Shown here piece after piece: positions 45,218 to 53,586 of a DNA stretch of 64,000 nt. The notes beneath the pieces are model-generated. The model was not told where the DNA came from. It saw only the letters and a program-made list of their open reading frames with translations, and ran no database searches. The stretch is from Paenibacillus lentus. GTDB lineage: Bacteria > Bacillota > Bacilli > Paenibacillales > Paenibacillaceae. Every line of letters starts with the position of its first letter. Positions within the stretch are counted from its first letter, which is position 1. The position numbers and the translations under genes are program-made. The stretch spans positions 1,178,001 through 1,242,000 of the forward strand of contig NZ_CP034248.1 in the NCBI RefSeq assembly GCF_003931855.1. Reading direction: 5' to 3'.

Positions 45218-45532
45218 TCAGTTCCTTTCTTTGCTGAAGATGTGCAGCGCCTTTTTTAATATAGCGAGTTCTTCCTGGAGATCTTGATTTTCCCGCTCCT
45301 TCTCTTGATTCTCCAGTTCCTTTTTACGCAGTTGTTGTTCGAGTTGACGCACTCTCTCCGGTGTGACTAAAGATTCCAGCTGGATTTCATCGCGGTAAAG
45401 TGCTTTCCAGTTGTGCAACACACCGGCAGATATACCGAGTTCTTCGGCCAACTGCGGCATGGACTTACTTTGCTCTAAAATATACTTCACTGTCTGCTTC
45501 TTAAACTCTTCACTGTAACTATTACGTTCCAT
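45218..45532 (-). CDS. IS3-family OrfA (HTH protein)
   Basis: 104-aa protein with an N-terminal helix-turn-helix (YSEEFKKQTVKYILEQSKSM, LAEELGISAGVLHNW) and a C-terminal leucine-zipper coiled coil (VRQLEQQLRKKELENQEKER). It binds the IS ends. The slippery heptamer AAAAAAG lies at 45251-45257 on the minus strand, 11 codons before its stop. Shifting -1 there reads KKGAAHLQQRKELRFQF into orfB. Confidence 0.93.
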   Translation of the reverse strand: MERNSYSEEFKKQTVKYILEQSKSMPQLAEELGISAGVLHNWKALYRDEIQLESLVTPERVRQLEQQLRKKELENQEKERENQDLQEELAILKKALHIFSKERN

Positions 45533-45597
45533 CCGGACATCTCTCCCTTAAGGATTATTATCTAGGTTCACTTAAGGACTGTCCACTTTTTATTCTA

Positions 45598-45744
45598 GTT
45601 GCATTCATGTACCTAAAATCGAGATTCATGCCTATAATGGGTATTTCCTTTCTTCTAACGACATGTAATCCATTTAGATCCCCTTTCCTTTTTTTTCGCA
45701 GGAACTAACTACTATAAATCCATTTATTAAGTTGAACTATAGAT
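45598..45744 (-). repeat. Dispersed intergenic repeat, right part beyond the IS3 element
   Basis: The reverse complement aligns with about 57460-57597: shared words include GGATTTATAGTAGTTAG, TCTAAATGGATTACATGTC (variant in the other copy), TTAGAAG and ATTTTAGGT. With 44257-44316 it formed one element before IS3 insertion. Confidence 0.7.
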
Positions 45745-45849
45745 ATTTTATGTTGAATTACTATAACGGATGTGGGGAAGTATGTGAAAATGTCCCATAT
45801 TCCTAGGATTGCGTTTTTTAAAGTATACATGTTCATAGGAGGCAGAAAT

Positions 45850-46113
45850 TTGCTACTCGTGAAGGCAACTCAAGGCGCCAAAGCTGCCAGAGGTCAGCCC
45901 CAGGCAACCCAAGGCGCCAAAGCCGCCAGAGGTCGGCCCAAGCCAGCCCCCAGAGCCCATGCTCCCGAAGTAACTTTCCTTCAGAATAAACGGGAACGGG
46001 AATTACAGCAGTCGACTTTTAACATTTTGGGACTGCCCATGCCGTTTCTCCGAATCATTGCGAATCATTTTGCTCCCATGCCCCCATTCCACTTTTTGGT
46101 TTATACTATATAG
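45850..46113 (+). CDS. Small basic protein with two 13-aa repeats (hypothetical)
   Basis: 87-aa frame from a TTG with AGGAGG 7 bp upstream. The N-terminal part holds two 39-bp tandem repeats (about 45867-45944) encoding ATQGAKAARGQPQ and ATQGAKAARGRPK, then a Pro/Ala/Arg stretch, a charged NKRERELQQS and a hydrophobic tail. I recognise no family. Without the ribosome site I would not call it; codon use in the tail looks non-coding. It lies between an IS element and an ABC exporter. Confidence 0.35.
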   Translation: MLLVKATQGAKAARGQPQATQGAKAARGRPKPAPRAHAPEVTFLQNKRERELQQSTFNILGLPMPFLRIIANHFAPMPPFHFLVYTI

Positions 46114-46205
46114 TTAATCTTTTAATGTAGAGGTTTTGAAGGTAGTAATTTATAATAGGAGCTTGAGATAAGACATCAAGATAGCCTAAGTGAGGTAGGT
46201 GTAAA

Positions 46206-47258
46206 ATGAACGCGATTGAAGTGCAGGATTTGCGTAAAGCTTTCAAGATACAAAAAAACCGCGAAGGCCTCAAAGGGGCCTTCGCTGATTTATTCAAACG
46301 GCAATATCAGGAAGTCATTGCCGTTAAAGATATTACGTTTGCCATTCCGCAAGGCGAAATTTGCGGCTATATCGGAGAGAACGGTGCAGGCAAATCAACG
46401 ACGATCAAAATGTTGACCGGCATATTGGTGCCTACTTCCGGGAATCTCAAGGTTGGGGGCTACGTTCCTTATGAGGAGCGGGAGCGCTTCGTGCAGAATA
46501 TCGGTGTTGTATTCGGCCAGCGCAGTCAGCTATGGTGGGACATCGGTGTGATCGAGTCGTTCCAGCTGCTGCGGAAGGTGTATCGGGTCTCGGAGCAGGA
46601 CTTTAAGAAGCGGCTGGACGAGCTCGTCGAACGCCTGAAGCTCCAGGATCTGCTGAATCGCCCGGTGCGCAAGCTCAGTCTGGGACAGCGCATGCGCTGC
46701 GAACTGGTGGCTGCGCTGCTGCATAACCCGTCGATCCTGTTTCTCGATGAGCCGACGATCGGGCTCGACATCGTGGTGAAGTCGGAAATACGCGATTTCC
46801 TCAAGGATATGAACCGTGAACACGGAACAACGATCCTGTTAACGACGCACGACCTGCAGGACATTGAGGCCCTCTGCTCTCGCGTCATCATGCTGGATGA
46901 TGGCCGAATTATTTACGACGGCGGGTTGGAGGAGCTTAAGCAGCGCTGGGGAACGGGACGTGAGGTGTTGTTCCAATTTGGAAGAGCGACCAAGCTGGAG
47001 ACATTAAGGCAATGGACTACGGGACTGTCCGTGGAATGGTCAGCCGAGAATGATCTGAATGCCAAGGTCTGGATTCCACTGGAGCTCAACGTATCCGACG
47101 TACTCGGACGCGTTGTGGGACAAGCCGATATTACGGATATCAAAATCATCGAGACGAACACCGACGAAATTGTCCGCAGCATCTATCAGTCCGGGTCAGC
47201 CGAGAAGACGGAAGGTGCAGGGAGCTCAATAACGGATGGAGAGATCAGTCATGTCTAA
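46206..47258 (+). CDS. ABC-2 exporter ATPase (COG4586 type)
   Basis: 350-aa ATPase. Walker A GENGAGKSTT (about residue 60), Q-loop GVVFGQRSQLWW, signature KLSLGQRMRCEL, Walker B SILFLDEPTIGLD and H-loop LLTTHD, plus a C-terminal extension of about 100 aa typical of this group. The LWW after the Q-loop is distinctive. AGTGAGGTAGG lies upstream of the ATG. It overlaps the next gene by 8 bp. The two partner permeases follow; the substrate is unknown, and related systems export peptides or confer antibiotic tolerance. Confidence 0.93.
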   Translation: MNAIEVQDLRKAFKIQKNREGLKGAFADLFKRQYQEVIAVKDITFAIPQGEICGYIGENGAGKSTTIKMLTGILVPTSGNLKVGGYVPYEERERFVQNIGVVFGQRSQLWWDIGVIESFQLLRKVYRVSEQDFKKRLDELVERLKLQDLLNRPVRKLSLGQRMRCELVAALLHNPSILFLDEPTIGLDIVVKSEIRDFLKDMNREHGTTILLTTHDLQDIEALCSRVIMLDDGRIIYDGGLEELKQRWGTGREVLFQFGRATKLETLRQWTTGLSVEWSAENDLNAKVWIPLELNVSDVLGRVVGQADITDIKIIETNTDEIVRSIYQSGSAEKTEGAGSSITDGEISHV

Positions 47259-48132
47259 ACGTCTCACCACAGCATTCTCGGCATCCAAATCGAACAATCC
47301 GGGCGGACGAAAGTCGCCTGCTGGCGGAAGACGCTTGCTATTGGGCGCTTACTTGGATTTTATCCGTATCCGGTTCTTGACCATGCTTGCTTATCGAGTT
47401 AACTATTATACCGGCATTCTGATCTACACCCTCAATATCGGGGTCAATTATTTCACCTGGAAGGCCATTTATGGCGAAGGGGATTCCCTGGGCGGCTTTA
47501 CCGCCGTGCAGATGACGACGTACGTCGCAGTGTCCTGGATGGCGAGGGCATTCTATTTCAACAATCTGGATCGGGAAATATCGACCGATATTCGGGACGG
47601 CAGCATTGCCATTCAATTTATACGTCCTTATAACTATGTGTTCGTCAAAATGATGCAGGGACTTGGGGAGGGCATGTTCCGCTTCCTGTTGTTCATGATT
47701 CCCGGCATGGCGATTGCCATGCTGCTGTTTCCGGTACAGCTGCCAACCGCTCCGTCGGCATGGGCAGGCTTTCTTGTCATGCTGATCTTCAGCTTCCTGA
47801 TCAACTCGCAGATTAATGTCATTACGGGACTCTCGGCTTTCTTCATTGAGAATAACGAAGGCGTTATGCGGATGAAGCGTGTCCTGGTTGATCTCTTCTC
47901 TGGACTCATTGTACCGATCAGCTTGTTCCCGGGCTGGTTGTCCAAAGTGCTTGAGGTGCTGCCCTTTCAGGCGATCACCTATTTGCCGGGCTCCGTCTTT
48001 ACGGGGAGGGTGCAGGGCGTCGGCATTTGGAACGTGCTGGGTATCCAGGTATTTTGGTTCGTGGCCTTGATCATCCCGATGATCCTGTTATACCGGGCGG
48101 CGCGTCAGCGACTGTTCGTGCAAGGAGGTTAA
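47251..48132 (+). CDS. ABC-2 exporter permease (COG4587 type)
   Basis: 293-aa membrane protein with six predicted segments after a basic, Gly/Ser-rich N-terminus of about 35 residues. Hallmarks are LTMLAYRVNYYTGILIYTLN, AFYFNNLDREISTDIRDGSI and the late PFQAITYLPGSVFTG. The ATG at 47251 has GGAGAG 8 bp upstream; an ATG at 47236 is less likely. It works with the ATPase before it and the permease after it. Confidence 0.9.
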   Translation: MSKRLTTAFSASKSNNPGGRKSPAGGRRLLLGAYLDFIRIRFLTMLAYRVNYYTGILIYTLNIGVNYFTWKAIYGEGDSLGGFTAVQMTTYVAVSWMARAFYFNNLDREISTDIRDGSIAIQFIRPYNYVFVKMMQGLGEGMFRFLLFMIPGMAIAMLLFPVQLPTAPSAWAGFLVMLIFSFLINSQINVITGLSAFFIENNEGVMRMKRVLVDLFSGLIVPISLFPGWLSKVLEVLPFQAITYLPGSVFTGRVQGVGIWNVLGIQVFWFVALIIPMILLYRAARQRLFVQGG

Positions 48133-48140
48133 CAAGAGGC

Positions 48141-48938
48141 ATGACAAGGATATTTTATTATTTAGGATTAATTGTGGAATATTTTAAAAATTACATGAAA
48201 ACCCGGCTCACCTATCGTGCCGACTTCTGGGTTGAGGTTATATCGGATCTGCTGTTCCAGGCGACGAACTTTATTTTTATATTAGTCGTGTTTATGCATA
48301 CAGACAGCCTTGGGGGCTGGAGCCAAAACGAGGTTATATTCGTCTACGGCTTCTTCATGGTACCGTATGCCGTCTTCAGCTGCTTCGTCAACATGTGGAA
48401 TTTCAGCGAGCGCTACATCGTCAAGGGAGAGATGGATCGCGTACTGACGCGTCCGGCGCATCATTTATTTCAAATTTTCTTGGAAAATATCGATCCGCCC
48501 GCGCTGATTGGCGCTGTCGTAGGTATGGTCATCATGGTGATCAGCGGCGGGCAGCTCGGACTGCCGTTCGAATGGTGGACGATCCCGGCGCTTATTGTTC
48601 TTACGCTTAGCGCGGTAGCGATTTATACAGGCATCTACACCGCGCTGACCTCGTTGTCATTCTATTCGGACGCACCGACTGGGATTCTTCCGCTCATGTT
48701 CAACATACAGAACTATGGGCGCTATCCGGTGACGATTTATAACCGGACGATTCAGATTCTTCTAACATGGGTCATCCCCTTCGCGTTTGTTGGCATCTAC
48801 CCGGCTGCACTGTTCCTGCAGCGGGAAGAGATGACGAGCATGGCCCTGCTTACTCCGGTGATGGGGGCAATCTTCCTCACCATCGGCCTGTTGGCTTGGA
48901 ACATGGGGGTTAGACGTTATAAAGGGGCAGGCTCCTAG
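48141..48938 (+). CDS. ABC-2 exporter permease (COG3694 type)
   Basis: 265-aa membrane protein with six segments. The N-terminus YFKNYMKTRLTYRADFWVEV and ERYIVKGEMDRVLTRPAHHL are typical of this half-transporter. The start at 48141 lies 8 bp after the previous stop, with AAGGAGG upstream. It forms the second channel subunit of the exporter. No regulator is adjacent. Confidence 0.9.
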   Translation: MTRIFYYLGLIVEYFKNYMKTRLTYRADFWVEVISDLLFQATNFIFILVVFMHTDSLGGWSQNEVIFVYGFFMVPYAVFSCFVNMWNFSERYIVKGEMDRVLTRPAHHLFQIFLENIDPPALIGAVVGMVIMVISGGQLGLPFEWWTIPALIVLTLSAVAIYTGIYTALTSLSFYSDAPTGILPLMFNIQNYGRYPVTIYNRTIQILLTWVIPFAFVGIYPAALFLQREEMTSMALLTPVMGAIFLTIGLLAWNMGVRRYKGAGS

Positions 48939-49389
48939 GAGAGGGGCTAGTTAGTTTTAACAACATATAATATACGAATAGGGACTTGTCCAATTACGAT
49001 AAAAACCGTTTCTTTCTTAAAGTGTTGGTGTGGTCGGGGGCATAAGCTTGTGTTCGCCTTTGTGACCGGGATTTCTGCCTCTTATGGACCTTATCATCCA
49101 AGAAATCTGGGAACAATAGCGATTGTAGAAACATTTTACGTGCTTGCCTCACATCCATTTCAATAGTTTAACTTATACAGGTCAATCTGTTATTAAGCCA
49201 TAGCGTTTTCCACAATTATACGGACTTAACTGATATACGGGAATAACTGATGAACCCTTAATCTCACCTTGATTCTGATCAAATCTCAATGCTATACTCA
49301 AGTCAACGGTCATGAAGCATATGCCGCTTTGATACTTATAAGTATCGAAGCGGCATTTTTATTTCGTTCAGAAAAAGGGGGTGGGTTTT
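48939..49389. other. 450-bp intergenic region with repeat fragment, promoter and terminator
   Basis: No gene. Contains a core of the dispersed repeat (AGTTTAACTTATACAGG near 49165-49181), a promoter (TTGATT near 49271, 18 bp, TATACT near 49295) and a strong terminator at 49321-49362, right before the next ORF. Confidence 0.55.
49321..49362 (+). terminator. Strong terminator directly upstream of the 121-aa ORF
   Basis: ATGCCGCTT and AAGCGGCAT, with inner ATACTT/AAGTAT, form a nearly continuous stem followed by TTTTTATTT. It lies between a good promoter and the ORF at 49390. Confidence 0.85.
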
Positions 49390-49755
49390 ATGTTCAAGAA
49401 ACAATATGAGATGTGGATGCAGAAACAAATTGAACAGGAGAAGAACCATCGAAGACGTGAGTTGTTACAAAAAGGACTTAGCCATGGAACCGTGCAGTTG
49501 TTGCATTCGATATGGTATCCGGTTGTCGGTAACTTCGATCATTTGTATCCGGAATGGGAGGTTCGTGATTTTAATAACGGATACCGGTATCTTGATTTGG
49601 CTTTTTTGCCGGGTTGTGCGAAAGGAGATATAGAGATTCAAGATTACCGATCGCATGCTAGAGATTTGGATACACGTCGTTTCAAAGACTTATGTCGCAG
49701 ACAAAGTTTGTTGTCGCTCGACGATTGGATCTTCCTGCCGATTGCGTATCTGTAG
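49390..49755 (+). CDS. Conserved hypothetical protein, PD-(D/E)XK nuclease-like, probably C-terminally shortened
   Basis: 121 aa from an ATG with AAAGGGGGTGGG upstream. A charged helix at residues 1-30 is followed by GNFDHLYPEWEVRDFNNGYR, YLDLAFLPG, GDIEIQDYR and RRFKDLCRRQSLL. The spacing D-x(n)-EIQ plus a following basic helix resembles the PD-(D/E)XK fold with Q in place of K. It stops right after FLPIAYL, where I would expect a further domain, so it may be truncated. The family name is not certain. A strong terminator stands immediately upstream. Confidence 0.6.
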   Translation: MFKKQYEMWMQKQIEQEKNHRRRELLQKGLSHGTVQLLHSIWYPVVGNFDHLYPEWEVRDFNNGYRYLDLAFLPGCAKGDIEIQDYRSHARDLDTRRFKDLCRRQSLLSLDDWIFLPIAYL

Positions 49756-49818
49756 CCCCTATTAGCTTTCCTTTTTATTGATTACAGTATTGGGCTGCAT
49801 ACCAGCGCGCGGTTGACC

Positions 49819-50829
49819 TCATCTTATTTCAAGGCTGGCGCGATCTCGAGGCTGGTGCGATCTTAAGGCTGGTGCGATCCGATCAATTCTGTTCGTCCAG
49901 ATCCCGCCGGTATAGCCTTTGGGAAGCCTTGTTAAATCCTCTGCGGCATCAAATCCTTCCGACCACTCTCCGCTGCCTGCGACGATAATGACCCGAGTGT
50001 TGACGCTATCCATGCGATTCAGAAATTTATTCGGCCATCCCCATAACCACGGGACGAACTTCTCGGGAATATGCAGCTGCGTATTCTTGCAGGCCGACGG
50101 CAAATAACCGCTCCAACCGATCCCCTCGTAGGACAGGAGGCAGCTCTTAAGCGTAGCCTTCGACATCACTCTCAGCCCAGGCAGCTCTTCCTGTAAAGCA
50201 GCTATAGGGGCGTCTCCTCCATAAACAGCTAGCTGCTCTAGGCGTGCTTCCGGCAGATCTGCAAGAAATTTCGCAAGCTGACGGCCTTCAGCGACATCGT
50301 TGCTTTTGATATGAAGGAGGAAGGAGCCACTCGGAAAATAGGACAGCACCTCATCCAGCGAAGGCATCAGTCCGATCCCTTTACCGCGGAAAGGGTACGT
50401 ATCGCCATCATCCGCTGTATAACCGTATCCAATATCGATCTCCTTGAGCTCAGTCATCGTATAATCGCTGACCATGCCCTGTACATTTGTTCGGCAGTCC
50501 ATCGTCCAATCATGAAAAACAGCAAACTGTCCGTCCTTCGTAGGCTTAATATCCAGCTCAACAATTTCTGCCCCGGCCTCAAATGCGGCCTCCATCGAGG
50601 GAATCGTATTCTCCAGATAAGGATGCTCAGGCTCGTAAATTCGCGTAGCTGTGCAAGTGTCTCCTTCGATTCCTTCCATGCTGAATGTCTGGGCCAGACC
50701 GCGATGCGCCAGCAGATAGGGGGCTCCATCGCGCCCCTTCGTCAGCAGAGAGGAGTTATTTAAAAAGAGAAAGGCAGATATAATGAGCAGAAAAATGACT
50801 ACGCGTCTTAATTCTTTTTTGAATTTCAT
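49819..50829 (-). CDS. Glycerophosphodiester phosphodiesterase family protein
   Basis: 336-aa membrane-anchored or secreted enzyme (N-terminal hydrophobic segment VVIFLLIISAFLFL at 10-23) that cleaves glycerophosphodiesters to glycerol-3-phosphate. GDPD motifs: YLLAHRGLAQ, LENTIPSMEAAFEAGAE, VELDIKPTKDGQFAVFHDWT. The last codons run into a 17-bp direct repeat (about 49830-49880), so the C-terminus may have been altered. It starts 11 bp after the epimerase gene stop, probably in the same transcript. Confidence 0.9.
   Translation of the reverse strand: MKFKKELRRVVIFLLIISAFLFLNNSSLLTKGRDGAPYLLAHRGLAQTFSMEGIEGDTCTATRIYEPEHPYLENTIPSMEAAFEAGAEIVELDIKPTKDGQFAVFHDWTMDCRTNVQGMVSDYTMTELKEIDIGYGYTADDGDTYPFRGKGIGLMPSLDEVLSYFPSGSFLLHIKSNDVAEGRQLAKFLADLPEARLEQLAVYGGDAPIAALQEELPGLRVMSKATLKSCLLSYEGIGWSGYLPSACKNTQLHIPEKFVPWLWGWPNKFLNRMDSVNTRVIIVAGSGEWSEGFDAAEDLTRLPKGYTGGIWTNRIDRIAPALRSHQPRDRASLEIR
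49830..49880. repeat. Three tandem 17-bp units at the 3' end of the phosphodiesterase gene
   Basis: Variants of AAGGCTGGTGCGATCT three times in a row, covering the last codons of the minus-strand gene. Confidence 0.7.
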
Positions 50830-50840
50830 TTTCCACTCTC

Positions 50841-51731
50841 CTATCCATGCAAAATATGACGAAGCGTCTGATCCAGCTCTGGAAACTTAAACTTGTAGCC
50901 TTCCTGCATCAAGCGCTCGGGAATTACCCAGCGACTTTTTAGAATCAGTTCTGTCTCCGTTTGAATCATCACGGCACCGAGCTCTAGCAGCCACTTCGGT
51001 GAAGGCAGGCCGAACTTGCGATTCATCGCTTGCCGCAGCTGGCTCATCAGCTCGCGGTTCGTGACAGGGTTCGGGGAAGCGCAATTGAACACGCCGCTCA
51101 GATCCTTCCTAGCCTCCAGGAAAGTAATAATTCCATAAATGTCCTCGACATGGATCCAGCTAAATCGCTGGGTTCCTGGTCCTTGGACACCGCCAAGCCC
51201 AAAGCGAACGAGGTTTTTGTACGGAATCATCACGCCCCCATGTTCTCCAAGAACAATAGAAATGCGGAGCGCCGCTTGTCTCGTTGCCGGCAATTTAAAG
51301 GAGAAAAAGGCTTGCTCCCATGCCTGAGCGACCTCGACGGAAAAGCCGGCTCCGATCTCGCCGCCAGCCTCTGTCATAGGGCGATCTTCGGCATGCCTGT
51401 AAATCGTGGCTGTGCTGGAGTTGATCCAAAGCGGAGGCGGCTGCTTGCAAGCAAGCACCGCGGCGCCTAACAGCTGTGTCGTCTCTGTACGGGAATCCAT
51501 GATGGCTTTTCTGTTCTTCTGAGTATAGCGACAATCGACGGATTTGCCCGCCAGGTTAATCAGTATGCTCGCTTGTTCTAATGCTTGAACGATGCCTTTG
51601 TGATTCTGCCATGAGATATGATCAGGCTGTCTTGAGATATGTACGATTTCATAACCATGCTCCTGAAATTTTTTACTTAGGTAGGTGCCGATGAATCCAG
51701 TTCCTCCAGCCAACACGATTTTTCCAGTCAT
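50841..51731 (-). CDS. TIGR01777-family NAD(P)-dependent epimerase
   Basis: 296-aa SDR-like protein of the YfhF/YfcH group. NAD(P) motif IVLAGGTGFIGTYLSKKF at the N-terminus, LINLAGKSVDCRYT, WINSSTATIY and GVMIPYKNLVRFGLGGVQGP are diagnostic, as is the C-terminal DUF1731 region from about 245 (SPKWLLELGAVMIQTETELI). The physiological substrate of the family is unknown. Upstream gene of a pair with the phosphodiesterase. Confidence 0.92.
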   Translation of the reverse strand: MTGKIVLAGGTGFIGTYLSKKFQEHGYEIVHISRQPDHISWQNHKGIVQALEQASILINLAGKSVDCRYTQKNRKAIMDSRTETTQLLGAAVLACKQPPPLWINSSTATIYRHAEDRPMTEAGGEIGAGFSVEVAQAWEQAFFSFKLPATRQAALRISIVLGEHGGVMIPYKNLVRFGLGGVQGPGTQRFSWIHVEDIYGIITFLEARKDLSGVFNCASPNPVTNRELMSQLRQAMNRKFGLPSPKWLLELGAVMIQTETELILKSRWVIPERLMQEGYKFKFPELDQTLRHILHG

Positions 51732-51922
51732 AAGCGCAACAACTCCATTTCTGCGACATGATCACTACTGTTATTTCTTCGCCCATTTAATGTTGTAGAC
51801 GTAGATAGGAGCACAAAGTTACACTTTCGGTACTATTTCTCAATAATAGAGCCTTGTTTTAATAAAAAAGATTTGGGACAATAATAAACAGAATTTTAAG
51901 TTCTGAAAAGAGGATAAAATAT

Positions 51923-52993
51923 ATGAATATATCATCCATTTATGGATTAACGCTAAATCAGCTCATTGCCTGGCTGGAGGAGCGGGGTCACAAGAAATCG
52001 CGTGCACTCCAGGTATGGGATTGGCTATATCGTAGGCGGGTACGCAGATTTGCCGATATGAGCGATGTCAAACCGGAGGTGCTGGCGCTGCTGGAGGAGC
52101 ATTTTGCGCTGGAAACGCTGGTGGAGGAGGTCAAACAGCAGTCGGCGGACGGAACGATCAAGTTCCTCTTTAAACTGGCGGATGGCAACCTGATCGAGAC
52201 TGTTCTGATGAGGCATAAGTTCGGTCTTTCCGTCTGTGTTACCACTCAGGTAGGCTGCAATATCGGCTGCAGCTTCTGCGCAAGCGGGTTGCTTAAGAAG
52301 AGTCGTGACTTAACGAGCGCCGAAATCGTCGAACAAATTATGAAGGTGCAGTTCCATCTGGATCAAGTCGGACAGGAGGAACGGGTCAGTCACATTGTAG
52401 TCATGGGAATCGGCGAGCCATTTGACAACTTCACGAACGTATCCAATTTCATACGGACAGTGAAGGATCATAAGGGGCTGGCTATCGGGCCAAGACGGAT
52501 TACCGTATCGACAAGCGGCCTGGCGGATAAAATCATCGAATTCGCCGACTCTGATCTCAAGGTGAACTTGGCCATTTCCCTGCATGCTCCCAATAATGAG
52601 CTGCGGACGCGCATCATGAAGATCAACCGGGCGGTTCCGATTGAGCGATTGATGGAAGCTATAGACTACTATCTGGAAAAATCGAATCGCAAGGTTACCT
52701 TGGAATATATTTTGCTCAGAGATGTTAACGACGGCCAAGAGCACGCGCTAGAGCTTGCCGAGCTGATCGGCGACCGCCGGAGCGGGGTTACCGTCAACCT
52801 CATTCCGTATAACCCGGTGGATGAACATGGTCAGTACCAGAGAAGCCGCAAGGAGTCGATCTTGGCCTTCTACGATGTTATGAAGAAGCAGCAAATCAAT
52901 TGTAGCGTTCGTCTGGAGCACGGTACGGATATCGATGCTGCCTGCGGACAATTGCGGAGCAAACAGATTAAGAAGGACAAGAGAATATCCTAA
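51923..52993 (+). CDS. RlmN/Cfr-family radical SAM methyltransferase
   Basis: 356-aa enzyme that methylates A2503 of 23S rRNA (C2 in RlmN, C8 in Cfr) or a tRNA adenine. The radical SAM CxxxCxxC is CNIGCSFC (about residue 114). The conserved Cys in [10 protein letters not shown] and the methyl-carrying Cys in DIDAACGQL are present. The text after the cluster ([16 protein letters not shown]) departs from the usual RlmN ASTLGGLKR, and the C-terminal [11 protein letters not shown] also differs from RxxxGxDIDAA. It may be an RlmN paralogue rather than the housekeeping copy. AGAGGA is the ribosome site. Confidence 0.9.
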   Translation: MNISSIYGLTLNQLIAWLEERGHKKSRALQVWDWLYRRRVRRFADMSDVKPEVLALLEEHFALETLVEEVKQQSADGTIKFLFKLADGNLIETVLMRHKFGLSVCVTTQVGCNIGCSFCASGLLKKSRDLTSAEIVEQIMKVQFHLDQVGQEERVSHIVVMGIGEPFDNFTNVSNFIRTVKDHKGLAIGPRRITVSTSGLADKIIEFADSDLKVNLAISLHAPNNELRTRIMKINRAVPIERLMEAIDYYLEKSNRKVTLEYILLRDVNDGQEHALELAELIGDRRSGVTVNLIPYNPVDEHGQYQRSRKESILAFYDVMKKQQINCSVRLEHGTDIDAACGQLRSKQIKKDKRIS

Positions 52994-53103
52994 AAAAATC
53001 CGCGGCGTGAACAAATAGTGTTGTCATCCATAGACCTGTGCCGTTACCGTCCCTCATCCTTCTCATAGACTAATATGTAATATGATAAAGGAGGATGAGG
53101 ATA

Positions 53104-53334
53104 TTGGTTGAAGCCTATTATAATTGCCTGCATTGCAAAAATAAACGGGTTCGCATTTTGACCAGGGACGGTCGGCAATATACGGGAACAATTATGGACG
53201 TGGACTATAACAACGTTTATTTGCGTCCCGATGCCAGAGGGACTGTCAAAACCTCGGCATTCTATCCAGGGTTTTATGGGGGCGATATTTTAACGTTAAG
53301 CCTGTTTACGCTGTTGGCGATTGCTTTAATCTAA
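53104..53334 (+). CDS. Small Sm-like protein with a CxxC pair
   Basis: 76-aa protein from a TTG start with AAAGGAGG 9 bp upstream (an ATG at 53095 overlaps that site). The stretch RVRILTRDGRQYTGTIMDVD followed by YNNVYLRPDA resembles an Sm/LSm strand pattern. CLHC lies near the N-terminus and the C-terminus is a hydrophobic helix (LTLSLFTLLAIALI). It is probably membrane-associated. Function unknown; similar small proteins occur in other Bacillaceae. Followed by a terminator. Confidence 0.7.
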   Translation: MVEAYYNCLHCKNKRVRILTRDGRQYTGTIMDVDYNNVYLRPDARGTVKTSAFYPGFYGGDILTLSLFTLLAIALI

Positions 53335-53350
53335 AAAATATAACGATGAC

Positions 53351-53378
53351 ATAACTCTCCTTTAAAGGGGAGTTTTTG
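53351..53378 (+). terminator. Terminator after the Sm-like gene
   Basis: AACTCTCC and GGGGAGTT form the stem, then TTTGTT. Confidence 0.8.
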
Positions 53379-53425
53379 TTATCCAGAAGGGCTTGTTGAT
53401 AAGATGAACCTAAAGAATAATTTGA

Positions 53426-53446
53426 ATAGTTTAACTTATATAGGTT
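53426..53446 (+). repeat. Dispersed repeat core, short copy
   Basis: AATAGTTTAACTTATATAGG matches the start of the repeat seen at 49162 and 57437. Confidence 0.5.
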
Positions 53447-53586
53447 TCTTATACAGGTTTCGTTAGAATTACTTTCAGCGTGTTTAGTAATATATATAAT
53501 AGAATGATTACGGAAAGCCAGAAATGGGGTCGCTCGTCGCTAACAAATGAATAAAGGATTTAATATCCAATAAGGAAAAGGTGAGA

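Larger units (their letters stand above)
44316..45597 (-). mobile_element. IS3-family insertion sequence
   Basis: About 1.28 kb with two minus-strand frames (orfA, orfB) and a frameshift signal. The imperfect terminal inverted repeats share AAAGTGGACA and TTAAGTGAA: left end near 44322-44347, right end near 45562-45588 reversed. The outermost bases are uncertain by a few positions, and I could not fix a target duplication. It interrupts a dispersed intergenic repeat. Confidence 0.88.

Noticed and set aside
46264-46291. GCGAAGGCC...GGCCTTCGC hairpin
   Set aside because: It looks like a terminator stem but lies inside the ATPase coding region and has no T-run.
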